NCBI GenBank assembly: GCA_023238725.1
Contig: CM041548.1
Location: forward strand, 13,354,252 to 13,418,251
Direction of reading: 5' to 3'
Length of the DNA: 64,000 bases
Source of the DNA: Scortum barcoo
Taxonomy: Eukaryota; Chordata; Actinopteri; Centrarchiformes; Terapontidae
Numbering within the stretch: position 1 is the stretch's first letter; every line of letters begins with the position of its first letter. Position numbers and translations under genes: made by a program. Positions 52,150 to 63,455 of this stretch are shown piece after piece. The notes under the pieces are model-generated. The model was given only the letters and a program-made list of their open reading frames with translations, was not told the origin of the DNA and ran no database searches.

Positions 52150-54200
52150 TCTGTAATAACTTGTAATACGATAAATGTAGTAAAGTAAAAATGGCAATAG
52201 CTTTTCTAAAATGTAGTGAAGTAAAGCGGATTTAGTGAAATTAAGTACCACCTTCTACTTATTAACAGTACTTGAGTAAATGCGCATTAGTTTGATGCAG
52301 AACTGTCATTGTGTGCCACCGGAGAGGCAGATGGACCAGAGACAGACAAGTAAACAGGCCAACAGTTGGGTCAACAGACAGGCCGTCAACACAAACAGAA
52401 ACAGGTGATCAGAAACAGATGCTCAGGTGGACAGTGAGTAAGACAGACAGAGCCGGTTTGCTGCGTGAGTGACATGAGAGAGAGACGCGCCGACAGAGGA
52501 GGCATTTGGGTGTACGAGGGGCCTCCCGCTGTTCTCCGAGACAGACAACTTAGAGGGACAGAGCCGAGCTTATACCCCCCTGTGATTGTCACTGTCTGAG
52601 ACGGCACGGCGGCTCAGGAAAGATTTGGGGAAGAATTTTTGAGGGTAGCATGTGGTGTTGTTGAATTGACTGTGATCCCGAGACATTATATCCCCTTTCA
52701 ACTGCCCATCAAGCCGACGACTGCTAAGTGATTACTTTGTGTAACCCCCCCCCCAGAGCAAACTGTGGTCAATGGGTTTCTTTTTTAATGAAAGCCTCAA
52801 ACAAAACTGAATAGACACCAGCAAAATATGCTTTGATTCTGTCCCTGTGCAACATGCTTTATGGGTGAGTGTCTGCTTAATGTGAATGGAAATGGCTCTT
52901 GGAAAACATGTGACAGTCATGTGTTTAGACTTCAAAGAAGATGACACAAGACTTAACTGCCCCGTGACCTTTTGGCTTTTTACAACTCCGAAATGTGACT
53001 AGGATGTCACTGAGATCAGCTTATTGAAAAATAAAAAAAGGAGGTTCTTGAAATATAAAAACGAGGCCAGTGAGCCTGAAAGGGTGTTATACTCTCCTTT
53101 TCAGACGTCGAGTTCATGTTCTTGTAACCAGTTCACTGACTCTTGAGCATCCGGCGAGAGAGCGATAGATGAGGGCGTGAGACAGGGAGGAAGATGAAAG
53201 AAAATATGAGCAGGGTAGAGGAGAATTGAGTCAGTAAGATAGAGATTGATGACAGATAGGAAGATGAGAAAAGGCTTACAGGGAGGGAGAGGGGGCCAGT
53301 AAGTAATCCCCCCAATCCAAAAAAAAAAAAAAAAAAAGGAGGAGAGGGTAGGTGAGAGGCTGAGATAAAGATGAGGAGGTGAGGTGAGGAAAGAGAGATG
53401 GCAGTGGCACTACACCAGGCTGCAGCGTGACCTTCCCCAGCGTCCGCTCTCAAGGACAAAGTGTCATTTGTTAACTGTATCCGTTCCCAGGTGGCTTATC
53501 TGTAGTAAACTAGTGTCCAAAAAAATGATATTCATTGCTTCTCAACCCACCTTATCAGTTAAACAAACACTCCCTAGGGGATAGAAATTTCCGCCCCCTG
53601 ACTTTCGTCCACTCACACCGGCTGCTTGTTGGATATGCTGAGGCCAGCTTTTATCAGTCTCCTTGTAATAAAAACAAGTACCTTTCCTCTCGTGATATAC
53701 AGTGCTGGTTCTCGCCAGTTTTTTTTTTTTTTCACAACATGCACAACATGCAGTGCAACCAAGGTTCTCTTTAGAGCTGTGAGGGGAAAGTGGAACTTTA
53801 CCACTAGCTGCTGCTTCGTTTGCATACGTTTAATTAATATTAATGTTCTCCTGATGTTTACAGGCGGATTATATTCAAAACACCAACACTGCAGTTATCA
53901 TGTGTACACATTTGAGCCTGTATCCAGCCTTTACCTTGGCACCCACAAAAAAAGCATAAACAAAAATACACTAATTCTATTTGTAAGCCTCCAGCCTTTT
54001 TAGGGGTTACTTTGTAGTGTGGCGTGAAGAATTGATGCTACTCACCATTACGTTTTAATTTTCCTGTTCTGAACTTAAATGGAATTTCTGCTGATACAAT
54101 ATTCAGACAAAAAGTACTGCAGTAAGTAGAGCCTTGCCTCTTGTTTCGCTTCACTAGACAGTTTCTACAGTTGTTGCATGCCTTCCTGGTGGTGTTTGAC
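52150..54200. other. intron sequence without a recognised element
   Basis: Mixed AT-rich and purine-rich sequence with poly-A at about 53,319-53,337 and poly-T at about 53,719-53,732. No exon seen. Confidence 0.5.
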
Positions 54201-54209
54201 AAAGCTAAA

Positions 54210-54535
54210 ACTAAGGATGCGCTGATCCAACTTTTTCTGTCCTGATACTAGTTCTGATACCTAAACTGAGGGTATCCCCCATGCTTCTTCATTTCCACAT
54301 TTAAAATGTCCATGCGACTCTGCGTGGAAGTCAATGAAATAATTTTATAGAAGTTAACATGAAGCCACAGAATTGCTGATGCGACTCGATGAATGTAGCT
54401 GATAGCAGAAACAGCTGAATATTTTTAATGACATCAACGTGGGAACTGTAATGTGGATCTGTCATGTCTGGCCGATACCTGATCTGTCTAATTAGGTCAG
54501 TGTAATCAATGCGGACTGGATGGGTGCATCTGTAA
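54210..54535 (+). mobile_element. hAT-like MITE, degenerate, about 325 bp
   Basis: The left end ACTAAGGATGCGCTGATCCA and the right end GGACTGGATGGGTGCATCTG then TAA form imperfect terminal inverted repeats of about 19 bases. Subterminal CTGATACTAGTTCTGATACC and CCGATACCTGATCTG repeats fit the 'GATGCACCGAT...CGATACC' class of non-autonomous fish elements. No transposase. A fragment lies at 5691-5775. Confidence 0.6.
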
Positions 54536-55169
54536 AACATCATGTGTTTTTATTTTTATATAAAGGGCACACAAAGTGATAAGTAGGTGGCTTCTAAAAT
54601 CCTAAAATCGTAAGCAGCTTTCATTTGTTTGGAAAAGTAGAAAGTCACCCGGGCACCTGGTGTACAAGGACAAACTGTTCAAATCATTTCATACAAGAAA
54701 ACCCAAATTACACAAACTTTTACGAGATGACTGAAACAGTAAACATGTTTCTACAACCACATTTGTTTTAATATAAACCACATTATTAAAAAGAGCATGA
54801 AATTATGATATAACGGTCTGTTGTCAATTGTGTGTCTGAGACCTGTTCAAGGACTAAACTTAGCGCTAAGGGTAAAATATATCTACCTACCTAGAAAGTG
54901 TATGCATTGGTGTGCGTGTCTGCAGTGCAGGACAGGCGCATATAATCAGTGGCTAATAACAACACAGTGGGAGTCGCTGCCCCACCGTAAATCAATGGGC
55001 AAAATAATTGCTAATACACTGGTTATCGATTAGTGTGCCCGCCATGCACTCATTTTCTGGGGCGACCATGGCTAAGCGCTAAAGCAGTGACAAGGGTAAA
55101 GTGTTATTTCTCAAAAAGGCACACAGACAGACAGCTGGGCAGGAAAAAAATGACTACAGGGCCTCGGCA

Positions 55170-55600
55170 GTAATTCTTAATTGACACCTGTCAGAGCAAT
55201 GGCAGCAGTCACAGCTGCTGCAGGAGAACGTCTCCACAAGTCCTGTTCATCTGTCACTTTTAATACCTTTTCTTCACAGCCCCTCTTTCTCTCCCTCTGT
55301 TGTCTTCTCCCCCTCACCCACAGCCTCTCTCTTACCCACCCCGCTTCAGCCCAGATGTTCAAGGCTGGTTATCGGAGGCAACACAACGTCAGGGCTGGGA
55401 AGGAAAGGGCCTCCAATGGCAACTCGAGTATCAGAAATATAAGGGAGCCAGAGATGCAATAAAAGGAGCGCTGAGAGTAATTTAAAGTGTGCCTGCTATG
55501 GTGGCCATGTATCTCCAGCCTTATCTCTAGCATGATCACCACGATTACTGCAACAGGCGCCGCCTCAGTGGCAATTTCTAATACATCAAGTGTAGGGCTA
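55170..55600. promoter_or_regulatory. candidate intronic enhancer with a second TGACA-N2-TGTCA palindrome
   Basis: A GC-richer, single-copy block beginning GTAATTCTTAATTGACACC. TGACACCTGTCA at 55182-55193 is the second TALE-type inverted pair in the intron. Further on come GGTTATCGGAGG, TATGGTGGCCATG and CACGATTACTGC. A CT-rich stretch splits the block at 55,275-55,345. Confidence 0.35.
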
Positions 55601-55788
55601 AAAAAAAAAAGGAAAAAGAAAAAAGGATGCTGAGTAATTTCTGAGATCACTCGAGCAGAATGCAGAAACAAATATCTGAATCAGAGTGCTTTGAGTCCTT
55701 TTGGCTTTGGACAAATTCGATCACAGCAGCCGAAACTGGCTAACTCTGTCTCTCCAATAACAGCGTTTGGTGCGTCAGTCATGCAAGG

Positions 55789-55806
55789 ACACACACACAC
55801 ACACAG
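55789..55806. repeat. (AC)n microsatellite
   Basis: About nine AC units. Confidence 0.9.
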
Positions 55807-55809
55807 AGT

Positions 55810-58110
55810 ACATACAGATACACTGGTGTAACATTACACTTGAATTGGTAACTAGAAACATAAAGTGCATTCTGAGTAACATGCTTATGAAGACACAGAC
55901 ATACAAGACTGCTGTCTGCCAAAGGAAGACAATACGAGAAAGGAGCAAAACGCACAGAGAGACCACGCCGTGGACTGGAGGCGGTGGAGACAGGGCCTCC
56001 CCTGAGTGCACGCTGACCTCTGAGTGTACCCTGCACCTCCCGTCTTCTCGCCTTAAATCATGACTTGCCATTTTTCTCCTCATTTTCTACGTCTCTCTTT
56101 CCCCTCTCCACACTTGGACTGATTCCCTTTGTCTTTCCTTGTCTGATTCTTAAACTGTGTGAATTATTAAGAGGAACTGTCGGTCCAATGTTTGTGTGAA
56201 GAAGCAAACGCAGCTGGCCCACTTTGGGTGTCTGATTGTCCACAGTTTTTTGCTGCTTCGCTCGGGCCTAAATAAATATGGTGAATATTCCAAAATGTGC
56301 AGCTTTGAGCAGTTTTAGTTGCGTAAAGTTGAGTCTAATAACTGGAAGTCTCAGTTTCGTAACGTGTAAAAATAAAAAAAATGAATGTCTTTATTTTTTT
56401 TATTGTTGGTCAGACAAAGAGACAGTTAAAGAAGAGTTAAACACAAAGACATTTTTCACTATATCATGATGATCATGAGATTAATCAATAATGAAAATAA
56501 CTCTTAGCTCTTAGCCCTATCCATAAATCCTGATGGCCAGCATGAAGGCTTTACACATGCTTAGTGAAATCCCTATTTTTGTGTTGGATACAAGGGTGAA
56601 CATTTTTCAGTGAATGTATAAGTGTAAAGCAATCAATACAATTTATTTTTTTTAACCCTGCCTGTGATTTCATCCTCTTCTCCTTTCACCCAACTGGGCT
56701 GTGTCACTCAATAAGGCAGGAAAACTTTGCTCATTCAGTGTGCATGTTCCACGATAATCAGCAACCGGTGCCCTAAAGCCCTCAAGGACATTCATGTGGA
56801 TGATTTCATTCTTGTTATTATTCCTGTTATTATTTTACATCCCCACTGTACGTTGTGGCTTTTGTTGTGCAGCTGTTTTGAGTCGCAGCCAAGATATCTC
56901 TGTGAATGGAAAACAGACACGCTGAAAAATCAGAGACAATAAATGCACGCAGGATGTATTTAAGGGTGAGGACGCTAGTGAGTCTCATTCCTGTAAAAAT
57001 GACCTTGTTTTCTTTGCGTCTTTGTCAAGGCTCCTCATCTTGTGCTTGAGTGAAAATGCAGGTTTTCCTGCTTCCTCTGAACCTCATTAAGCTCTGGGAT
57101 AGTTTTACCTCACGGCTGCAGCGCCGAATGCCTTTACATCATCACCCTGCTGGCGAGCCTGATTCCCACATATTTTCAATTCGACCCTCTCTTTTCCATA
57201 AGAGCAGTCATCGATCTTCATTTGTCACTTAACCTCCACGAAGATGAGGACAGAGAGCGCAGTTGTGCGAGTGTGCATATTAGTGTGTGTCTTTGATTTC
57301 CTGGAGGCCCACTGGCACTGACACCACATGCAAATGAAACTGCGGGTGTAGCGGAGTGTGGGATAGCAAATATATCCACTGACTCCTTCAGTCAATGTCA
57401 CCCGTTAATGACACTTTACATACACTGCCTTATCACGGGATCTGAATATTTCACATTCATACACACACGCATACTCGTCTTGCTCAGCGATGCAGACTCA
57501 CACGCGCGTGCAAACACACCGACATGCTCTGTTCTCATCTGCAGACTTTTCACTTCAAATAATGTAATTTTTTTCCCCCCACAGCGGCGCTTCAACTCCT
57601 GACAAATGTCATTAAATACTTTATCAGAAGCATCCTGATAAAACCAACACAAGGTTCCAAGGTGCTCGCTTCTTAGCTGACAGGTGCCTTGAGCTAAATT
57701 TCTGCAGAGGAAACACAATGCAGAGCAGCAACAACAAAATATATTAATGCTGCTCGGCTTAGAACTTTGTTCCTGTTCTGTCAAACAAACCAGAAAGATC
57801 ACAGGGAAAAGCAAAGTATTAAGAAAATCTTTCACACTGAATGGAAGCCACATATATTCAGCCGCACCCATTCTTTAACTATTAGAAACTACCTGCATAC
57901 TGTCTGACTACAGTGAGGGCCTGATCATGAGTGCAAATCCAACAGTGAGACTACAGCGCTCATAACCGTGTCACAGGGGTGTTTGTGTCCATCATGATGT
58001 TGGCTTCACTTCTGTCACACTGTGAGCAACCTCCGCTGTTGACTTTACACTGGAACAACTGGGGGTGGGTGTATGAGAAGTGGCTAACACCGAGTTGATT
58101 ACATCAAGGC
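55810..58110. other. intron sequence without a recognised element
   Basis: AT-rich to mixed. Complex patches at about 57,050-57,240 and 57,300-57,420 are not assignable. No exon seen. Confidence 0.5.
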
Positions 58111-58124
58111 AGCTTGCAGACTTG

Positions 58125-58760
58125 ACACCTTGCTGAATTTGTAAGCATTAATCGGTGGGGCCCTGTCACTGATCCGTCAGCTACCTGGATAATTAGGGAC
58201 CACGGCTAACGATGCCGTCGGGAAGAAGGGAAGCTCAACTTCTCCCCCACCCGCCCACCCTCAAGTCATAATTAAGAGACTCCTTTTGCATTGAGGTGGT
58301 GAGGGCGGCAGTAAAGGAGGGGGGGTCTGTTTAGAAGGAAAACGAGCCGCTGATGTCAGTGGAGGAGCTCACAAGGCAGGGCACTGTCTGTGCATCCTGT
58401 TCAATCAGTCATTGTGGCTTCAATCCGGACGTGTTGCAGACTGCTTTAATTAAACATGTGCTGAGCTAAGCTATACAGACAGATCATTAAAACGCAGCGC
58501 TGAAGTTCGTTTATTGAAGACGCTGAATCACACGTATTAAAAGAAATTAACAGCATCCGCGGCCTCTCACTGTAACCTGAACACTTTTAGAGGGCTAAAC
58601 TTTTTAATTAGTTGCGCCAGTGTGCCGAGTGGCCAAACCCAGCCAGTTGTTTAACATTTCTATCAAGAGAGCAGACAAAAGGCAAACTAATTACCGTCTT
58701 CAGCTATAAGGGGACACATTTCCACACGGCCACGTCTGACAGTGTCGCAGCACATCACTT
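58125..58760. promoter_or_regulatory. TAAT-rich candidate intronic enhancer
   Basis: A non-repetitive block 3.7-4.4 kb downstream of exon 1 in the transcript. Homeodomain-type cores: GCATTAATCGG (about 58145), GGATAATTAGGG (about 58187), CATAATTAAG (58267), CTTTAATTAAAC (58444), TTTTTAATTAG (58611) and AAACTAATTACCG (58684). CpGs are retained. No open frame of note and no repeat texture apart from a G run at 58,319-58,326. Confidence 0.45.
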
Positions 58761-59549
58761 TCTTTCCCTTCCTGACCTGCACTAATTCTGGCAGTCAAGA
58801 ATCTGCTCTCTCTGCTGTCAGCAGAGATGAGAATCCAGCACAGGATCAAATATTTCTAAACCTGAACATCACAGAGAGGAAAGGGAACTGAGTAGAATTC
58901 CGGTTTTACCGCCCTAAGAACATCACGCAAGCATAAAGATGCTAATACCATACACTCCCATCATGGTCCATGCTGCTGTGGATTGGTCGCCCACACTTGG
59001 CTCCGCCTCCTCATGTGTTTCTGCAAAACTACATTTTATGCAGCGCAGGTGAAAAAAATTACTTTTTTTCCCGCTGCTAGACCTTTTTAACTCCTGTGGA
59101 ATAAATTCAGCAGTGTCACACTGTAATCACGCTGACGTGTTGAATGATTAGTTGACAGATTCATTACTTAGAGTGACAGTGTTTGATTTAAGATATTGTG
59201 GCTGGCAAACTAAAAGCGAGACTAGACGTGCAGCAGTACCATTAATTTTCCAACAGCAATCAAAGCTGTGACCCCAGTACCAAGGCAAATACAGAATTAT
59301 GGCTTCTTTGTATATTTTCCATACAATACCTCACATCCACTAATCAAACTAATTAGTGGTTATCTAGCTGTAATGTGTACAGCAGGTTGCTATATTTAAA
59401 CATGCAGTTTTCTGTAAACAGCGATCAAAATAGGTGATTATTGCAGCTACTATATAACTCTCCATTGTCCCATTTTTAAAAAATAAAGTCGGTTCTGTGC
59501 TATGAAACGTTTTTAACAGCACTTACATTAGGACTGCTCTTTACAATTG

Positions 59550-59815
59550 TTTTTGATTGATCGATTAGTCCATAAAACATCAGAAAAATGTCTTTTAAAA
59601 GTTCCCACATGCCAAAGTGAAGCCTTGAAATTGCTTATTTCGTCCAACCAACAGTCCAAAAATATTGAAGTTATGAAAAGCAGCTAATCTGGACATCTGA
59701 AAAGCTATGAACAGATAGTGTTTAACCTAAATTACATAAACAATTCATACTAGAAAATTTTGCTGACATTTTTGATCAACTTATCGCCTCATCAGTCATT
59801 TTGATTGCCCATAAT
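59550..59815 (+). mobile_element. teleost dispersed repeat, 'GATTGATCGATTAGTCCATAAAA' family
   Basis: It starts TTTTGATTGATCGATTAGTC and continues AAAACATCAGAAAAATGTC, TTTCGTCCAACCAACAGTCC, AAAAATATTGAAGTTATGAA and AAAAGCAGCTAATC. This agrees with a very common percomorph repeat that I recognise from memory. Non-coding here. Confidence 0.75.
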
Positions 59816-59899
59816 TGAAGGCAACACTGGCAGCTTTAGCTTTACACTTTAGTTTAGCTTTAGTTTTACACTCTACACTGGAATAGCTGACATGAGATG

Positions 59900-61560
59900 A
59901 TAAACATTTTAATACTTAACAAAAAAAAAAAGAAAAAAGAAACAAAACGCGCTCAGAGTCTAAATTTAAATTCTGACTTCTCGTAATTACTTGATATTCC
60001 TGCATTGTTCACCTGTCCTGTCATTAATTACGTGAGGCCCTATGAGAAATACCTCAACACAACTGCACTTCAGTGAGAAGAGACAAAAAAAAAAACAACT
60101 GAAAATGACGACAAATGACTGCAGCAAAAATCTCTGCTGCTCAAATTGCACTGCACTGAAGTCAAATGCCAAAACTAACAGATGCAGTAATGCAGTTCCA
60201 AATGAAAGAACACTGATGTATTGTCACTGGTCATAAACTAGATAGGGTACAGCGCCATTACAGGGTCTAAAATCATCACTGTGACTGATGAAACGGAGCC
60301 CATTTGAAATGGCATACAAAGAGCTATTGAAGCCCCCACCCTCTCTCTCTGAGGAGCCTATGCAACATTTTGTTTTAGTGCAACTCCAAAGTGACAAATC
60401 CAGGTTGTGGAAATATGCGGTAATGCATTGTAAAAATAGCCCGCGTTTATAGGTGTGTACACCATTTCACAGGAGGAAGCAGTCACACACACACAAACGC
60501 ACATCAGCAGAGGTGTTAAAGTTTTTGGATTGACCATATGTCACGCACTGGAAATAACGCAGAGACAAAGCCTGCCAAGTTGGGATTGACCATTACTGCC
60601 TGTGATGTATGTGTCTGTCACAAAAACAGACAATTAGATCAATATTCAAAAGCTGGGCCGCAACGGGGCCACTTCAGAGCTCGGCACAACGACCAGGAGA
60701 GGCTGGAAAACAGGAAACACCCCCCCCCCCTTTTAAATGCCCTCTTTTGGGGATTTCACCACTATTTGTGGCAGAGGAATAGACCGACACTGTTCATTTT
60801 CTGCTGTGCAGGCTTGCTCTTCAAACACATTTCTCTCCATCCATCACCAAAGCCTTGCGTCAATTAGAAATTACAGCCCCACCGAGTTCAAAGTCTCTCT
60901 GTCACAACCTTGATTAAGTCTGCTTAACCTCACATTTCCACCGCCTGCTTAACATTCTACAGCTGTTTTATTCGGCTTTGGTCATTACCGCACCAACTTC
61001 AAAGGCTCCTCTTCCCCCCCCGCCCGTCATTTGAAAATGCATGTCAATCACACACATCTCTCAGGGACATCAAATGGATTCAGGCAAACATGCGAATCTC
61101 TTTCAGAAATAGTTCACGTCTGGTCAACTTAACGACGACATGGAGGCACGGCTGTCCGTGTGTGGCTGCTGAGAGACATTTCTCTGAAAATATGTGACTG
61201 TTTACTTTTGCAGAGCTCCTTTCTCTGAAAAAGACGACATAAAAAAATGCTTGTTAAATGCGAGGTAGAGCTTAACTTCTAACACTTCAGGTGCATATTA
61301 TTACACGCTCATCTAAAACACACTGAATTACTTTCATTTACATTTTAATTCAGTATATTATTATTGAACAGGTTCACAGAAAGTCCATTACCCTTTAGTG
61401 GATTATCAGTAAGATTCCCACTGTACCAAATAGTGATTTTACACTCCTCATTTATCACTCCTACACTCATGTTTGAGGTTAGACTTGTAGATCTTTGAAC
61501 ACTTCCTTTTTCCAACAGAGGTCAGGTCAGGAGCTTGAAGTGACCATTAGAGGTAACCCC
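59900..61560. other. intron sequence near exon 1
   Basis: Mixed composition, rising in GC towards exon 1. Complex patches at 60,390-60,450 and 60,890-61,020 could be regulatory. A C10 run is at about 60,720-60,730. Confidence 0.5.
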
Positions 61561-61573
61561 CACCCCACACACC

Positions 61574-61598
61574 CACACACACACACACACACACACAC
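61574..61598. repeat. (CA)12 microsatellite
   Basis: Uninterrupted CA. Confidence 0.95.
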
Positions 61599-62094
61599 TT
61601 CACCCTGCAGAGTTTGAAATGGGGGTATTTCAGATGCATCCCTGTGATCTTGTTACGCCCCAGCACCCCCCTCCCTCCTCCTCCCCTTGTTCCCTCCCCC
61701 TCGGGTATTAATCGGAAAGTATTTATCCCGCTTGAGAACTTTTTTTCTTTCAATTTGTCTTTTCTTTTGCTCCTCGGCGGGGGCAAAAAGTTATCCTTTG
61801 AGGGAGTCCAGCTGCCGGGCGCATGCGTGTCTCTGTGGTGAATGATTTACTGATGTTTATCAGGAATGAATAGATCAAAGGCGGTCGCATGACAGGCGAT
61901 CAATCAAGCATCAAATCAAGGATGGCAATCCCAGAGCGGAACACAGGCTCAAAAAATACTCCACTTTTCTCTCTTTTCTTTTTTTCCCCATCTTTACTGG
62001 CACCAAACACATCAAATACGTTCCCCTGTAAAAACGAGATAAGATGAGCTTTGTTTGGGGAATTTGGATGCTGGCAGTCCGGCGGAGGATGAGC

Positions 62095-62115
62095 TTTTTT
62101 TTTTTTTTTTTTTTT
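62095..62115. repeat. poly-T tract, 21 bases
   Basis: Homopolymer; in the tshz1 transcript it is an A tract about 360 bases into the intron. Confidence 0.95.
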
Positions 62116-62425
62116 AAAGAGACGCGTTGGTTTTTTTCTCACAGGCACATTTTGGCACAGACGCGCGGCTGCGTAAAGGCGCCTCAGATTAACGGGAATA
62201 AACTTATTGTGGGCCTCTGAGATGTTGGGGGAAAGTGTGCAGAATTAATGTGAGATCTGCTCTGCTCCTCACACACGCTGACCAGACAGAGGAGTGTGTG
62301 ATCCCCCCCCACCCCCCTCCATGCTTTGCGTCCTGCATCGGGCCTGCGCGCTGCTGCGTAAACGTGCCAGTGCGCTCCGGGTCCGATTCCTGTTTATCGT
62401 GACTGTGGGGGGGTTAAAGTAAAAG

Positions 62426-62468
62426 GTGTGTGTGTGTGTGTGTGTGTGTTTGAAGGGGGGGGGGGGGG
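62426..62468. repeat. (GT)12 and G14 tracts beside the tshz1 donor site
   Basis: On the transcript strand the intron begins GTAAGCA followed by fourteen C (62468-62455), TTCAAA and about twelve CA units (62449-62426). Confidence 0.95.
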
Positions 62469-62475
62469 TGCTTAC

Positions 62476-62515
62476 CTGCTGACCGCCGCGGTGCTTGCTG
62501 CTTTCTCCTCGGCAT
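62476..62515 (-). CDS. tshz1: tshz1 coding exon 1 (N-terminal 13 codons plus one base)
   Basis: This is the first coding piece of the teashirt homologue. Read on the minus strand it starts with ATG at 62515 and encodes MPRRKQQAPRRSA, the N-terminus shared by vertebrate TSHZ proteins, then one G that begins the next codon. It is followed at once by a good donor, CAG|GTAAG (intron bases 62475-62471). The phase fits exon 2: the split codon G|CT gives alanine and the protein continues AYGPEDEF, matching the family's SAAY junction. The start codon has A at -3 and C at +4, an adequate initiation context. The exon is 40 coding bases and can only be found by recognising the conserved N-terminus. A tiny first coding exon and one big second exon is the known TSHZ architecture. 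Seen: sequence, donor and phase. Inferred: that this exon is used in the transcript. Confidence 0.95.
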
Positions 62516-63253
62516 GCTGCTGCAAGACTTTCCGCTTGACTTTTCATGCAGAGATCAAAAAAGCGGACGAGCTGGAGAGGAAACAACAACGGGGAGGAAA
62601 TCAAAGCCAGCAGCGTTTCCTCTGTTCTTCAGCAGGGGTGGGAGGGTTAAAAGTGTAGATCCCTCGCAAGGGTGATGAAGTCTGTATATTATTAGTATAT
62701 ATGTTTTTTCTTAAAAAAAAAAATAAAAAAAATAAATCGATGCAAGTGGAGGTTTAATCTCTACGCGCCTCGGAGCGGTTTAGGATCGGTACGTCCGGTG
62801 AGAAAACGAAGCTTACGGAGGATTTACTGCAAAACAGGGGCTCGTCCGTGAACTTCTGCCGATCACACAAACTCATCGCAGGCGACAGAGAGAAAAAAAA
62901 AAGAAAAAGAGGAGGAAAAGCTCCGTGCAGGATGTCAGTCTGTGGAGGGGGAGACGCGGACGGCTGCCCCTCGCCGCCTTTCCATCAACACGGCTCTGAC
63001 GCCGGACTATTTCATTACCTCTGCTCTCAAAGAGAAGCGTTTCTTTTCTTTTCTTTTCTTTTTTTTTTTCCAAAACTGCGCCGTCGGTGTCGATCTGGCT
63101 CCCTGCGTCCGTCAGTCCCTCCTGCTCCGGTCTCCGAGCTCCGCCGCGGTCTTTCGGTAGAGCGAGAAACGGAGAGAGAGGGACACGTTAGCCGGGCTGG
63201 GTGTGTGTGTCAATCAGTCAAGTGTGCGCTCGGAGAAACCCCGCAGCAGTCAG

Positions 63254-63280
63254 CTCTCTCTCTCTCCCTCCCTCCCTCTC

Positions 63281-63315
<35 letters not shown>

Positions 63316-63317
63316 AC
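63254..63317. repeat. (CT)n(CA)n compound microsatellite in the promoter/5' region
   Basis: About 35 bases of CT-rich sequence pass into fourteen CA units at 63290-63317. Confidence 0.95.
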
Positions 63318-63412
63318 TGCCCTAACCTGGATCATACTCACGTACCGTCCGTCCGGTTGTCAGCACGGACACTTGACGAATCTCTCAGAAGTCAGTCATC
63401 ACCAAAACACCA

Positions 63413-63455
63413 CGAAGCAGCAGCAGCAGGAGGAGGAGGAGAGAGGAGGAGGAGG
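63413..63455. repeat. (GCA)n(GGA)n trinucleotide tract
   Basis: Four GCA-type units followed by GGAGGAGGAGGAGAGAGGAG. On the transcript strand it reads (TCC)n(TGC)n. Confidence 0.9.

Larger units (their letters stand above)
38860..62475 (-). other. tshz1: tshz1 intron 1 (23,616 bp)
   Basis: The intron has canonical GT-AG ends on the minus strand: GTAAG at 62475-62471 and TTTTACAG ending at 38860. It contains no convincing exon on either strand. The open frames inside are short and mostly overlap CA/GT, CT or homopolymer tracts. Contents: GT/CA microsatellites, concentrated at 40.6-48.5 kb; G-rich and pyrimidine-rich tracts at about 41.0 and 49.2-49.5 kb; decayed dispersed repeats near 51.9, 54.2 and 59.6 kb; and GC-richer, non-repetitive blocks at about 47.9-48.2, 55.2-55.6 and 58.1-58.8 kb that look like candidate regulatory elements. 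Between these I see ordinary AT-rich intronic sequence. Confidence 0.93.
38596..62547 (-). other. upstream ORF overlapping the tshz1 start, 111 codons across the splice junction
   Basis: An ATG at 62547-62545, 32 nt upstream of the tshz1 ATG and in another frame, opens a frame that runs through exon 1 (62547-62476, 24 codons starting MKSQAESLAAAC), crosses the exon junction and stays open in exon 2 (38859-38596, 87 codons and TAA). The predicted peptide is 111 aa, methionine-rich in its second half, and unlike any family I know. Its ATG has T at -3 and A at +4, a weak context, so most ribosomes should pass it and start at the tshz1 ATG. It could dampen tshz1 translation. The frame is seen; translation and function are inference. 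Confidence 0.4.

Noticed and set aside
63330..63350. A possible minus-strand splice donor (AC|GTGAGT) for an upstream non-coding exon
   Set aside because: The site has C at -1, and no clear acceptor or exon could be paired with it. Kept only as a remark in the promoter entry.
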